Shown here piece by piece: positions 1-7,082 of a stretch of 8,579 bases of DNA (position 1 is its first letter; each line of letters begins with the position of its first letter). Source of the stretch: an uncultured beta proteobacterium (GTDB lineage Bacteria > Pseudomonadota > Gammaproteobacteria > Burkholderiales > Burkholderiaceae_B); NCBI GenBank assembly GCA_903924715.1, contig CAIYCP010000522.1, forward strand, positions 1 through 8,579, read 5' to 3'. The position numbers were made by a program, and so were the translations under genes. The notes under the pieces were generated by a model. The model searched no databases. It saw only the letters and a list, made by a program, of their open reading frames with translations, and was not told the origin of the DNA.

Positions 1-57
1 ACTCTTAAGAAATCGGCACTTACCATCACGGTGCGCCAGTGCTACTCAACAGTGAAC

Positions 58-63
58 AGGAAG
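58..63 (+). promoter_or_regulatory. Ribosome binding site of the biotin carrier gene
   Basis: AGGAAG sits seven bases before the ATG at 71 and fixes the start of this very short gene. No promoter is apparent in the 70 bases upstream, which fits a gene inside an operon beginning outside the window. Confidence 0.7.
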
Positions 64-70
64 TATTGAC

Positions 71-292
71 ATGGGTCGTCAAGAATTAAAAGCAGAAGTT
101 ACGGGCACAATCTGGAAAATTGAAACAACGATCGGTCAAGCCCTTGATAAAGAACATACGGTGCTGATTATCGAGTCGATGAAAATGGAGATCCCCCTTG
201 TTGCTGAAGACGGAGGCACTCTCATCGAAGTCTGTGTAAATGAAGGCGACTCAGTCAGCGAGGGCCAGGTACTCGCAATCGTTGAGTTGTAA
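71..292 (+). CDS. Small biotin carboxyl carrier protein (biotinyl/lipoyl attachment domain)
   Basis: A 73-residue protein consisting of little more than one biotinyl-attachment domain. The biotinylation motif ESMKME lies at residues 35-40, with Lys38 the expected biotin acceptor; the common form is AMKM, so Ser36 is a mild variant. The hairpin-shaped domain is completed by the C-terminal segment NEGDSVSEGQVLAIVEL, typical of the family. Such free-standing carriers shuttle carboxybiotin between a biotin carboxylase and a carboxyltransferase of acetyl-, propionyl- or other acyl-CoA (or related) carboxylases in the cytoplasm. Neither partner is visible; they would be expected upstream, off the left edge. 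The ATG is supported by AGGAAG at 58-63, seven bases upstream. The gene converges on the Bug receptor gene with 33 bases between stops, so it is not part of the leftward operon. The specific carboxylase is unknown. Confidence 0.9.
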   Translation: MGRQELKAEVTGTIWKIETTIGQALDKEHTVLIIESMKMEIPLVAEDGGTLIEVCVNEGDSVSEGQVLAIVEL

Positions 293-325
293 TCGATACG
301 CGCTCACGACGCCATCAGACCATAT

Positions 326-1324
326 CTACTGCTTCTCAATCCCCGCCTTGGTAACTGCTGCTTGCCAGCGATTCAGGTCAGTTTGAATTTGCGCTGCGTA
401 TTGCACAGGCGTAGTACCTTCTGGCGACAATCCCGAGGCCTGCATTGACTGAATAATTTCGGGTAACTGTAAAATCTTAGCGACTTCTTTTTGTAAAAGA
501 TCCACGATATGGGCTGGCGTTTTAGCAGGCGCCATCATTCCGTACCACGAGTTCACTTCAAAGCCAGGGTAAGTTTCAGCAATGGCTGGGAGCTCAGGCA
601 AGAGCGGCGATCTTTTCAATGTACTCACGCCAATCGCACGAACTTGACCCGACTTGATGTAGGGTAATAGTGCTGCGATATTCAAAAATGTGCAATTGAT
701 CTGACCGCCCAGCAAATCATTCATGACCGGTGCAGCCCCTTTATAAGGAACATGCAACATTTTGACATCGGCCATCGTTGCTAGAATTTCGCCCGCAAGA
801 TGCGTGGTGCTACCGATACCCACTGAGCCGTAAGAGAGCTTTCCAGGATTAGCGCGCGCATACTCGATAAACTCTTTGAGATTATGAATCGGCAAATCTG
901 GACGAACCACCAAGACGGTCGGCGCTGAAACAACTTGTGTAATCGGCGCGAAGTCACGAACCGAATCGTAGGGCATATCCTTTTGCACCGCCGGACTGAT
1001 CGTGATCGGGCCCACATGCGAAAACAGCAGCGTATAGCCATCAGGCGTGGCGCGCGCCACGTAATTTGCGCCGATTACGCCGTTGGCACCGGCTTTGTTT
1101 TCTAAGACAACTGGCTGCTTTAACACCTCTGAAAGTTTCTGTAGGATGGGTCGCGCCACGGTGTCGGCCGGGCCGCCTGCTGTCCAAGGATTAATCACCG
1201 TAATCGTTCGCGTCGGATAGTCGGCCGCCATCGTCGCCACCGACCAACCCGCCATACTCAATAGCGTGAGCAAACCTGCACATCCCTTGGCAAAACGAAT
1301 CAAACAAAACTTCGAGCTATTCAT
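326..1324 (-). CDS. Bug-family tripartite tricarboxylate transporter substrate-binding protein
   Basis: A 332-residue periplasmic binding protein of the Bug/TctC family, which is normally about 320-330 residues, so it is full length. The N-terminus is a classical Sec signal peptide: basic start, hydrophobic core at about residues 17-29, and a likely cleavage site near TMA/ADYP at residues 33-34. The mature start YPTRTITVINPWTAGGPADTVAR resembles other family members, including the glycine-rich ligand-contacting loop at about residues 47-58. ENKAGANGVIGANYVA (75-90), PDGYTLL (94-100) and the VPYKGAAP region (192-199) are further family signatures. It is last in the operon and probably captures the substrate or a relative of it. 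No membrane components (TctA/TctB) are in the window; orphan receptors of this kind are common in Burkholderiales. Upstream ribosome binding is weak (AAGAGA-like). The ligand cannot be deduced. Confidence 0.95.
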   Translation of the reverse strand: MNSSKFCLIRFAKGCAGLLTLLSMAGWSVATMAADYPTRTITVINPWTAGGPADTVARPILQKLSEVLKQPVVLENKAGANGVIGANYVARATPDGYTLLFSHVGPITISPAVQKDMPYDSVRDFAPITQVVSAPTVLVVRPDLPIHNLKEFIEYARANPGKLSYGSVGIGSTTHLAGEILATMADVKMLHVPYKGAAPVMNDLLGGQINCTFLNIAALLPYIKSGQVRAIGVSTLKRSPLLPELPAIAETYPGFEVNSWYGMMAPAKTPAHIVDLLQKEVAKILQLPEIIQSMQASGLSPEGTTPVQYAAQIQTDLNRWQAAVTKAGIEKQ

Positions 1325-1357
1325 TGTGGGTCTCTTTTGAGTGAAGACAAATCAAAA

Positions 1358-1780
1358 CTACGAGATCGCGCGTTCAAACAAAGGAGGCGCTTGCCCAATG
1401 GACGGGTGCTCGGTTGGCAAATTGGAGGTACGCCAATCCTTGACCGAAACACGCATCCCAATCACAACATCTTCTGGTTTGACCCCAACGAGTCGCGTCA
1501 TCAAGTGTGGTCCTTCATCCGTCGCCACAATCGCCACCACATAAGGGACATCTTTTTCGAAGGCCGCACTTGGTGCACGATAGACGACAGAAAAACTATA
1601 CAGCTGTCCGCGTCCACTGACCACGACAGGCTCGATCTCAGCGCTACCACAGGCTGGGCAAGCCGGACGCAGATAGAAATGAAACTCTTTACACGCCTGA
1701 CACTGAGGCAGACAAAACCCCTTTGTGCGCAGACTTTCCCAGTATTGATGGCTATTAAGCGAATTCATTGTCGCAGTCAT
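1358..1780 (-). CDS. DUF35 zinc-ribbon/OB-fold protein, probable partner of the thiolase-fold protein
   Basis: A 140-residue protein with an N-terminal helical hook (about 8-20), a rubredoxin-like zinc ribbon with Cys27-x2-Cys30 and Cys41-x2-Cys44, then an OB-fold (about 50-118) containing GRGQLYSFSVVYRAP. This is the standard DUF35 layout and length. Family knowledge: DUF35 proteins are found next to thiolase-fold enzymes and form complexes with them, as in archaeal HMG-CoA synthase/acetoacetyl-CoA thiolase and in the actinobacterial aldolase Ltp2-ChsH2(DUF35), where the partner helps bind or channel the acyl-CoA. Here it begins five bases after the thiolase-fold gene ends. I chose the first ATG (1780) because a purine-rich GGAAAAGG (1790-1797 on the complement) lies upstream; the in-frame ATG at codon 5 has no such site. 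The function as partner subunit is inference from fold and adjacency. Confidence 0.9.
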   Translation of the reverse strand: MTATMNSLNSHQYWESLRTKGFCLPQCQACKEFHFYLRPACPACGSAEIEPVVVSGRGQLYSFSVVYRAPSAAFEKDVPYVVAIVATDEGPHLMTRLVGVKPEDVVIGMRVSVKDWRTSNLPTEHPSIGQAPPLFERAIS

Positions 1781-1785
1781 GCGCG

Positions 1786-2973
1786 TTAACCTTTTCCTAA
1801 AATCAGCGTGCTATGCAGGCCGATAATCCCACCATTGCCATGCACGAGCACGACTTCGGTCTTTGGAACCTGACGCGCCTGCGCTTGCCCGCGTAGTTGA
1901 CGAACCCCTTCCGTCAGATGAAACATTCCGCCGGCCAAGCCTGGATGCCCCGCCGACAAGAGGCCGCCATGCGTTGTCACAGGCAACGGGCTCTTTAAGC
2001 CGATTCCTTGACTCTGTACAAAATGTCCGCCCTCACCCTTCGCACAAAATCCAAGATCCTCGAGCTCAATCAAAACAGTAATTGTGAAGCAATCGTACAG
2101 CTGGGCTACATCAATATCCTTGGGGGTCAAGCCCGCCATGGCAAAAGCCTCTTGCCCCGAACGCACTGCGCCGGTTGTCGTCACATTTTTATAATCACCA
2201 ATATAGGTATGTGAGTGACCATAACCGTGCCCTAAAAGTTTCACCGGGGTCTGGCGTAAATCGCGCGCACGTTCTGGCGTTGTCACAATAAAAGCGACCG
2301 CGCCATCCGATACGAGCGCGCAATCCAGCATTCTCAATGGAGAGGTAATCATGCGTGATTGCATAACATCCGCCAACGAGATCAAATCTTTTTTATGTGC
2401 GAAGGGATTCAATGAAGCATTTTCTCTCATCGTCACTGCGACTTGAGCAAGTTGCTCGGGTGTTGTGCCATACTCGTGCATATGTCGCTGTGCGGCCAGC
2501 GCATACAAAGTTGGCACCAAGGGGCCATGCGGGGCTTCAAAATCTGGATGTGCCCAGCCCGCATCTGCCATTTTTTGGACAGCATCGCCACGAGACTGAA
2601 ACGACAACATGTTTTGACCCGCCACACACAACACCGTTTCACATTGCCCCGAAGCAACGGCCATCGCTGCGTGATGTGCCATGGCCACACCCGAAGCACC
2701 TGCAACATCCAAGGTTGCCAGATACCGAGCTTGAATGCCCAAACCCTCAGAGACCACGCCACAGGGCATCGCCCAATTCTCAACCCGAATCGGGGTCGTC
2801 AACAAACCATCAATATCGGCAAATGTTAGACCTGCATCTGCTAATGCATTGACCGCTGCCATGCGTTGCAAACCTAAGGCATCCAGGTGAGGCACTCGGC
2901 CGACCGTGCTTTCACCAATGCCAACGATCGCAGCATTCAGTGGTTGTCGGCGCGATTCTGTCTTAAGACTCAT
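1786..2973 (-). CDS. Thiolase-fold (SCP-x/Ltp-like) protein without thiolase cysteines; candidate retro-aldolase
   Basis: A 395-residue protein of the lipid-transfer/SCP-x branch of the thiolase superfamily: AAIVGIGESTVGR (14-26) opens the first half, QLYDCFTITVLIELEDLGF (291-309) and GGLLSAGHPGLAGG (336-349) are hallmarks of the second half. The active site is unusual. The position of the nucleophilic cysteine (CASG in thiolases) reads GASG, Gly92-Ala-Ser-Gly, and the C-terminal acid/base cysteine (CxGxG) reads HGNGG with His378. His343 of the GHP motif and Tyr293 of YDCF are kept. Claisen-type thiolysis is therefore unlikely. Family knowledge: Ltp2-type members use this fold with tyrosines for retro-aldol cleavage, together with a DUF35 partner, which is exactly what follows this gene. 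Its ATG overlaps the dehydrogenase stop (ATGA), preceded by GAGAGG seven bases upstream, implying coupled translation. Automatic annotation would say acetyl-CoA acetyltransferase; I consider that misleading. Confidence 0.9.
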   Translation of the reverse strand: MSLKTESRRQPLNAAIVGIGESTVGRVPHLDALGLQRMAAVNALADAGLTFADIDGLLTTPIRVENWAMPCGVVSEGLGIQARYLATLDVAGASGVAMAHHAAMAVASGQCETVLCVAGQNMLSFQSRGDAVQKMADAGWAHPDFEAPHGPLVPTLYALAAQRHMHEYGTTPEQLAQVAVTMRENASLNPFAHKKDLISLADVMQSRMITSPLRMLDCALVSDGAVAFIVTTPERARDLRQTPVKLLGHGYGHSHTYIGDYKNVTTTGAVRSGQEAFAMAGLTPKDIDVAQLYDCFTITVLIELEDLGFCAKGEGGHFVQSQGIGLKSPLPVTTHGGLLSAGHPGLAGGMFHLTEGVRQLRGQAQARQVPKTEVVLVHGNGGIIGLHSTLILGKG

Positions 2974-4112
2974 CCCAGCACCTCTCGCGCAATCAACATC
3001 CGCTGAACTTCAGACGAACCTTCACCGACTCGATAATGACGAATATCACGATAAAACCGTTCAACGGGTACACCTCGAATTAATCCGGCACCACCATGAA
3101 TCTGTACCGCGCGGTCAGCCACGCGGCCCACCATTTCAGAGGCGGCCAGCTTACACATACTCGCTGCAGCACCGACGTTTTCACCCGCTTCAACGCGTCG
3201 CAGGGTCTCGTACGTTAACGCACGCGCCTGCGCCAATTCGGTCGCTGAATCTGCCAACATCCACTGAATCGCCTGACGCTCAGCCAAGGCTTTGCCAAAG
3301 GTATGCCGCTCTCGTGCGTAGGCCGCCGACATTTCAATCAAACGATCCGCCACGCCAATACACGAACAAGCGATCCCCATTCGCCCACTGACCAACGAGC
3401 TCATTGCAATCTTAAAACCCTGGCCAACCTCACCCAATACCGCCGAGTCTGGAATTTCGCAATCCTCGAAGGTGATCTCGCAAATCTTGATCGGATCTGA
3501 ACCGATTGTGGTGTCGACACGGGTGATCGTCATCCCCGGCGTACCCTTATCAACTAAAAAGGCCGAAATGCCCCCGCGAGAGCGTTTTTCAACGTCATTG
3601 ACTGCCATCACCAATATGACGTCTGCTTGATGGGCACCGCTAATGTAATGCTTACGTCCGTTGAGTCTCCAGCCTGTTGTGATCTTCTCGGCTTTGGTCG
3701 AAATCGCCTGCGCGTCAGACCCCGCACCGGGCTCCGTTAACGCAAATGAGGCTAATAACCGTCCCGTGCAAAGCCCTTCCAAATATTTGTCTTGCTGTGC
3801 GGGCGTCCCAAATTTCGATATGGCAATAGGATTCAAGCCACTGGTTGCATCTAGCATCAACGTAAAATATCGATGCGAACGGCTCAGCTCTTCAAGTGCC
3901 AAACAGTAAGTCGACAAATCAACCTCACCGCCGCCAAAGTGTGTGGGCATACGCATGCCAAGATAACCTTGCGCGCGCATCAGATCCCAAGCTCTGTCTG
4001 GGACCTCGCCCGTGCGATCAATTTCAATCGCAATCGGCTCAAGCACTTCTGTCGTAAAACGACGCATTGCCGAACGTAATTCGGCAAGCTCTGGAGTAAT
4101 TTCAAATTGCAT
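2970..4112 (-). CDS. Acyl-CoA dehydrogenase (FAD-dependent)
   Basis: A 380-residue, full-length acyl-CoA dehydrogenase, a cytoplasmic FAD enzyme that introduces a trans-2,3 double bond into an acyl-CoA and passes electrons to electron-transfer flavoprotein. N-terminal helical domain at about 1-118, beta domain at about 120-215 with signature ALTEPGAGSDA (124-134), C-terminal helical domain with RERHTFGK (267-274), QIHGGAG (337-343) and the terminal GEGSSEVQR segment. Glu364 is at the position of the catalytic base of medium/short-chain members, so the enzyme should be active. The architecture is that of an ordinary homotetrameric enzyme rather than the paired half-site heteromers known from actinobacterial steroid catabolism. 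It lies 45 bases after the hydratase gene and overlaps the thiolase-fold gene by four bases. AGAGAGA lies upstream of the ATG. Chain-length and branching preference cannot be judged. Confidence 0.95.
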   Translation of the reverse strand: MQFEITPELAELRSAMRRFTTEVLEPIAIEIDRTGEVPDRAWDLMRAQGYLGMRMPTHFGGGEVDLSTYCLALEELSRSHRYFTLMLDATSGLNPIAISKFGTPAQQDKYLEGLCTGRLLASFALTEPGAGSDAQAISTKAEKITTGWRLNGRKHYISGAHQADVILVMAVNDVEKRSRGGISAFLVDKGTPGMTITRVDTTIGSDPIKICEITFEDCEIPDSAVLGEVGQGFKIAMSSLVSGRMGIACSCIGVADRLIEMSAAYARERHTFGKALAERQAIQWMLADSATELAQARALTYETLRRVEAGENVGAAASMCKLAASEMVGRVADRAVQIHGGAGLIRGVPVERFYRDIRHYRVGEGSSEVQRMLIAREVLG

Positions 4113-4157
4113 CGCTAATCTCTCTCTTGATTAATCTGTCGGAACGCACTGCGCAAT

Positions 4158-4859
4158 CTACTTGTGACGCTGATGGCCCGCTTCGGCTACTTCCGCTGCC
4201 TCGACAAGTTGCTGTCGAACCTCGCGATTCATCCATTTTTTATTGATTGCAAAACCATAAGGTGGGATTTGCGCAAGAACGTCCGCGCGCTGCACACACA
4301 CCGACGCCAATTCAGCGAGCGGGACCACCCGATCAACCAATCCAACACCCCCACATTCAACTGCGGTCACCCGCTCGCCCAACTGCACCAGACGATGACT
4401 CACTGAACGATTTGAACGAGCGGCAACGATCGCTGCACCAATCGGGGTTGGCATATCAAACTTCACTTCAGGCAACGATACCCAGGTATGATCTGCGATC
4501 AAAATCTCATCACACAACGCGGCCAACATCAGGCCTGCGCCCACAGCCGGAGCCTGCACGACTGCGATCACGGGCTTTGGAAAATCCAAAATCTGTAAAA
4601 AGCAGCGCATCAGTAAAGTCAAGCGTTGATGCGCAGCACGCTCAGGCGCCTGATCAGAAAACTCTTTAAGATCGGCGCCAGAGCAAAACGCGCGTGCACC
4701 TTCACCTGCAATCACAACAACCTTGACCTCTGCTTGAGTCTGCGCTTTCGTCAACGCAGCATGCATAGCGTCATAGATCTCTAAATTCAACGCATTCGCA
4801 ACCGCCGGCCGATCAAGGCTCAAGGTCAGCACTGAATTTTCTAAGTTAGTTTTCAACAT
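4158..4859 (-). CDS. Enoyl-CoA hydratase/isomerase family protein, short C-terminus
   Basis: A 233-residue crotonase-fold protein, about 25 residues shorter than the usual 255-260. AFCSGADLKEF (57-67) supplies the first oxyanion-hole region and AVGAGLMLAALCDE (105-118) the second. Of the two catalytic glutamates of classical hydratase, the second is present as Glu131 in LPEVKF, but the position of the first (Glu144 of the rat enzyme) is Met111. Loss of that glutamate is seen in family members that isomerise double bonds or do other chemistry, so hydratase activity is plausible but not secure. The C-terminal part ends in a short charged tail (AEVAEAGHQRHK) instead of the usual closing helices. 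The gene overlaps the ligase by seven bases (ATGTTGA). In context it would hydrate the enoyl-CoA made by the dehydrogenase, or shift its double bond. Confidence 0.92.
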   Translation of the reverse strand: MLKTNLENSVLTLSLDRPAVANALNLEIYDAMHAALTKAQTQAEVKVVVIAGEGARAFCSGADLKEFSDQAPERAAHQRLTLLMRCFLQILDFPKPVIAVVQAPAVGAGLMLAALCDEILIADHTWVSLPEVKFDMPTPIGAAIVAARSNRSVSHRLVQLGERVTAVECGGVGLVDRVVPLAELASVCVQRADVLAQIPPYGFAINKKWMNREVRQQLVEAAEVAEAGHQRHK

Positions 4860-7036
4860 AGGGGGATCACCAGTGCATCAACCACTCGAACACCCTGTCC
4901 AAGCGCTAACACACATAAAGGGTTGATATCAATTTCTGCAATTTTGTCGACACAATCTGCCGCCAGCCAAGACACGCGTTCAATACAGTCGATCAAGGCT
5001 TCAATATCGGCCGGAGCTTGGCCGCGAGCGCCTTGTAGCAACTTGATGGCGCGCAACTCATTCAAAGCTTGCGCGATTTCGGTTCGTGACAAGGGTGCAA
5101 GTCGAAAGACCAAGTCTTTTAATACTTCAACATAAATACCACCGAGCCCAAAGGTGATGACCGCTCCAAAGGTTGGGTCTCGAACCATGCCGATAAACAT
5201 TTCATGCGACTGACCCACCATTTCTTGTACCAGCACACCCTCAATCTTGGCATCCGCTCGATACTTGCGCGCTGCAATCAGAATCTCTTCATACGCGCTT
5301 GACACAGCAGCTTCACTGTTTAAGTTCAAACGAATCGCTTGCGCTTCGGTCTTATGCAAAATATCAGGCGACACAATCTTCAAGGCAACCGTCCCTTTTA
5401 TTTGAGCCCAATACTTCACCGCGTCTTGCGCTGAATGCGCCAGGTATTCTTGGGTGACGCGCACGCCGTAATGACCCAATAGTTTCTTAGCGTTCTGTTC
5501 GGTCAATGGCCCAGTCTGTTGTTCAAGAAAACGTCGGGCTGCAGCACGATCGATACCAACAGGTCGACTCGATACCGCATGCAAGCGCGACTCACGAAAC
5601 TCTGAGTACTGCATCGCACGTCGTACCGCTTTCAAACAGGGATAGGCATCTGAATACACCGCGTGGCCTTGCGCAACGAGCGCTTGGTGCGTGAGCGCAG
5701 GATCATTGGACGTGCAGCCCGTCCAGAGTAAGGCCATGGGCTTAGCGCTTCGCGCGGCAACGTCCGCGACACTGCGCACATCATCGGCATTGGTAATGGT
5801 CATCACGGGAATCAATATATCCACTGAGGGATCTTGCAAAATAATTTCGGTTGCCTTGGCATAAGCACCAGGCTGCCCAATGGCCGCAGCGGTCAGATCC
5901 GTCGGATTCGAGGTCGCACCAAAACCCGGCAGAAGCTTGGCCAGTTGCTCACACGTGTCAGCTTGATATTGCGGCCACTCAATATCGAGCGCCGCACCCA
6001 AGTCAGCAACCATCACCAGATTGCCACCCGATATTGAGGTGGCAGCCGCACGGCGGCCCTTGAAGGGCTTCTGCTGGCGCAAGAGCATCGCCGTTTCGTA
6101 AAGCTCATTACAGTCATCGACGCGAATAATCCCAATTTGTCGCAAAGCTGCATCGCACACATCATCCGCACCCGTCACCGAGCCGGTATGAGACGCCGCA
6201 GCCCGACTGCCCACATCGGTACGCCCAACCTTCACCATGACGATCGGCTTGTTCAGTTGGTATGCGCGTTCAGCCAGCGCCCTTAATCGCTCACCATCCG
6301 AAATACTTTCAACCAGCATTGCAACCACTTTTGTGGCTTCGCTCTCAAGCATGAACGCGGCGTAATCCATTAAATCAAGGTCACAGGCATTGCCGCAACT
6401 GACCTGATAACTGACGCCCATGCCCGCTTGCTGGGCACGCCACATCACATTGACTTGGCCTGCGCCACCCGACTGACTCACCACACCCAAGTCACCCGCT
6501 GCACGCCGTGGGCCCTGAATCGTGGCCGTCGAGGTCAAGGCAAAACCATCAACAAAGTTCACCATCCCATTACAGTTTGGCCCCATCATTCGAATATTGC
6601 CAGCGCGCGCGATCTCGACAATTCGTCTTTGCGCAGCCCGACCCTCTTCTGTTCCTAACTCACCAAAGCCTGAAGAAAAAATAGTCACGAACGGTACACC
6701 GCGCTCAGCGCACTGTTCTAACGCGATTGGCACGGCGTGCGCCGGCAATACAATGCCAACGTGATCGGGTGCCTCTGGCAGATCCGCGACTGAAGCAAAG
6801 CATCGCTGACCAAAAATCGTGTCTCGCTTTGGGTTAATCGGATAAATCGCACCCGTAAATCCAAAATCAATCGTTTGACGCATGCAACGTCCACCAAACT
6901 TTGATAAATCTTCAGTGGCCCCAACCATCGCAACGCTACGCGGTGCAAAAAAATGGGTCAAATCTGCAAAAACTGAGCCCCCCGGGGCGCCAGGCGCAGG
7001 GCTGCTCAGGCTAGCGCCTAGGCCAACTTTGGACAT
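4853..7036 (-). CDS. Fused ADP-forming acyl-CoA ligase (acetate--CoA ligase family)
   Basis: A 727-residue protein from the chosen ATG. The residue positions below count from an upstream TTG at 7057; subtract 7 for the chosen start. Domain order is that of a fused alpha-beta NDP-forming acyl-CoA synthetase: CoA-binding Rossmann domain with SVAMVGATEDLSKFGG (41-56), two succinyl-CoA-ligase-like flavodoxin domains (about 180-480, with GDLGVVSQSGGAG at 188-200), and a C-terminal ATP-grasp domain (about 515-734). The phosphohistidine motif SHTG gives His290, and ILHKTEA gives the second conserved His568; GLGGIYVEVLKD (637-648) and EIDINPL (708-714) are ATP-grasp signatures. Reaction: carboxylate + CoA + ATP to acyl-CoA + ADP + Pi, reversible. 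It is first in the operon and so probably activates the substrate. The start at 7036 is favoured because GGAG lies six bases upstream, whereas the TTG has only a weak site. One oddity: the usual Gly-Gly after HK(T/S)E/D is Gln-Ala. Confidence 0.9.
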   Translation of the reverse strand: MSKVGLGASLSSPAPGAPGGSVFADLTHFFAPRSVAMVGATEDLSKFGGRCMRQTIDFGFTGAIYPINPKRDTIFGQRCFASVADLPEAPDHVGIVLPAHAVPIALEQCAERGVPFVTIFSSGFGELGTEEGRAAQRRIVEIARAGNIRMMGPNCNGMVNFVDGFALTSTATIQGPRRAAGDLGVVSQSGGAGQVNVMWRAQQAGMGVSYQVSCGNACDLDLMDYAAFMLESEATKVVAMLVESISDGERLRALAERAYQLNKPIVMVKVGRTDVGSRAAASHTGSVTGADDVCDAALRQIGIIRVDDCNELYETAMLLRQQKPFKGRRAAATSISGGNLVMVADLGAALDIEWPQYQADTCEQLAKLLPGFGATSNPTDLTAAAIGQPGAYAKATEIILQDPSVDILIPVMTITNADDVRSVADVAARSAKPMALLWTGCTSNDPALTHQALVAQGHAVYSDAYPCLKAVRRAMQYSEFRESRLHAVSSRPVGIDRAAARRFLEQQTGPLTEQNAKKLLGHYGVRVTQEYLAHSAQDAVKYWAQIKGTVALKIVSPDILHKTEAQAIRLNLNSEAAVSSAYEEILIAARKYRADAKIEGVLVQEMVGQSHEMFIGMVRDPTFGAVITFGLGGIYVEVLKDLVFRLAPLSRTEIAQALNELRAIKLLQGARGQAPADIEALIDCIERVSWLAADCVDKIAEIDINPLCVLALGQGVRVVDALVIPLC

Positions 7037-7082
7037 ATCTTGCTCCGAATCTACCAAGGAGTACCTGGCAGCTTAGTTATAC

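Larger units (their letters stand above)
326..7036 (-). other. Six-gene leftward catabolic operon
   Basis: Six same-strand genes follow with almost no space between them: ligase to hydratase overlap by 7 bases (4853-4859), hydratase to dehydrogenase gap 45, dehydrogenase to thiolase-fold protein overlap by 4 bases (ATGA at 2970-2973), thiolase-fold to DUF35 gap 5, DUF35 to Bug receptor gap 33. No internal terminator was seen. The overlaps suggest translational coupling and a single transcript starting near 7100. The order ligase, hydratase, dehydrogenase, cleavage enzyme plus partner, uptake receptor makes a coherent acyl-CoA degradation unit. Operon status is inferred from spacing. Confidence 0.8.

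Noticed and set aside
1..69. Possible C-terminal end of an upstream rightward gene: one frame is open to TGA at 67-69, another to TGA at 53-55.
   Set aside because: About 20 codons is too little to recognise a product or to choose between the frames. An upstream gene is likely because the biotin carrier lacks its own promoter, but neither frame can be supported.
1337..1789. 150-codon rightward open frame opposite the DUF35 gene.
   Set aside because: It is antisense to a well-recognised zinc-ribbon/OB-fold protein and its translation resembles no family; a shadow.
1786..2973. Plain annotation as acetyl-CoA acetyltransferase (thiolase).
   Set aside because: Both catalytic cysteine positions are substituted (Gly92, His378), so thiolase activity is not supported.
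2397..3391. Several rightward open frames of 116-161 codons opposite the thiolase-fold and dehydrogenase genes.
   Set aside because: They lie antisense to conserved proteins, have low-complexity Arg/His/Pro-rich translations and no ribosome binding sites.
7037..7057. Seven-codon N-terminal extension of the ligase from a TTG at 7057.
   Set aside because: The downstream ATG at 7036 has GGAG six bases before it; the TTG has only a weak AGG and would add a non-conserved leader. The extension cannot be fully excluded.
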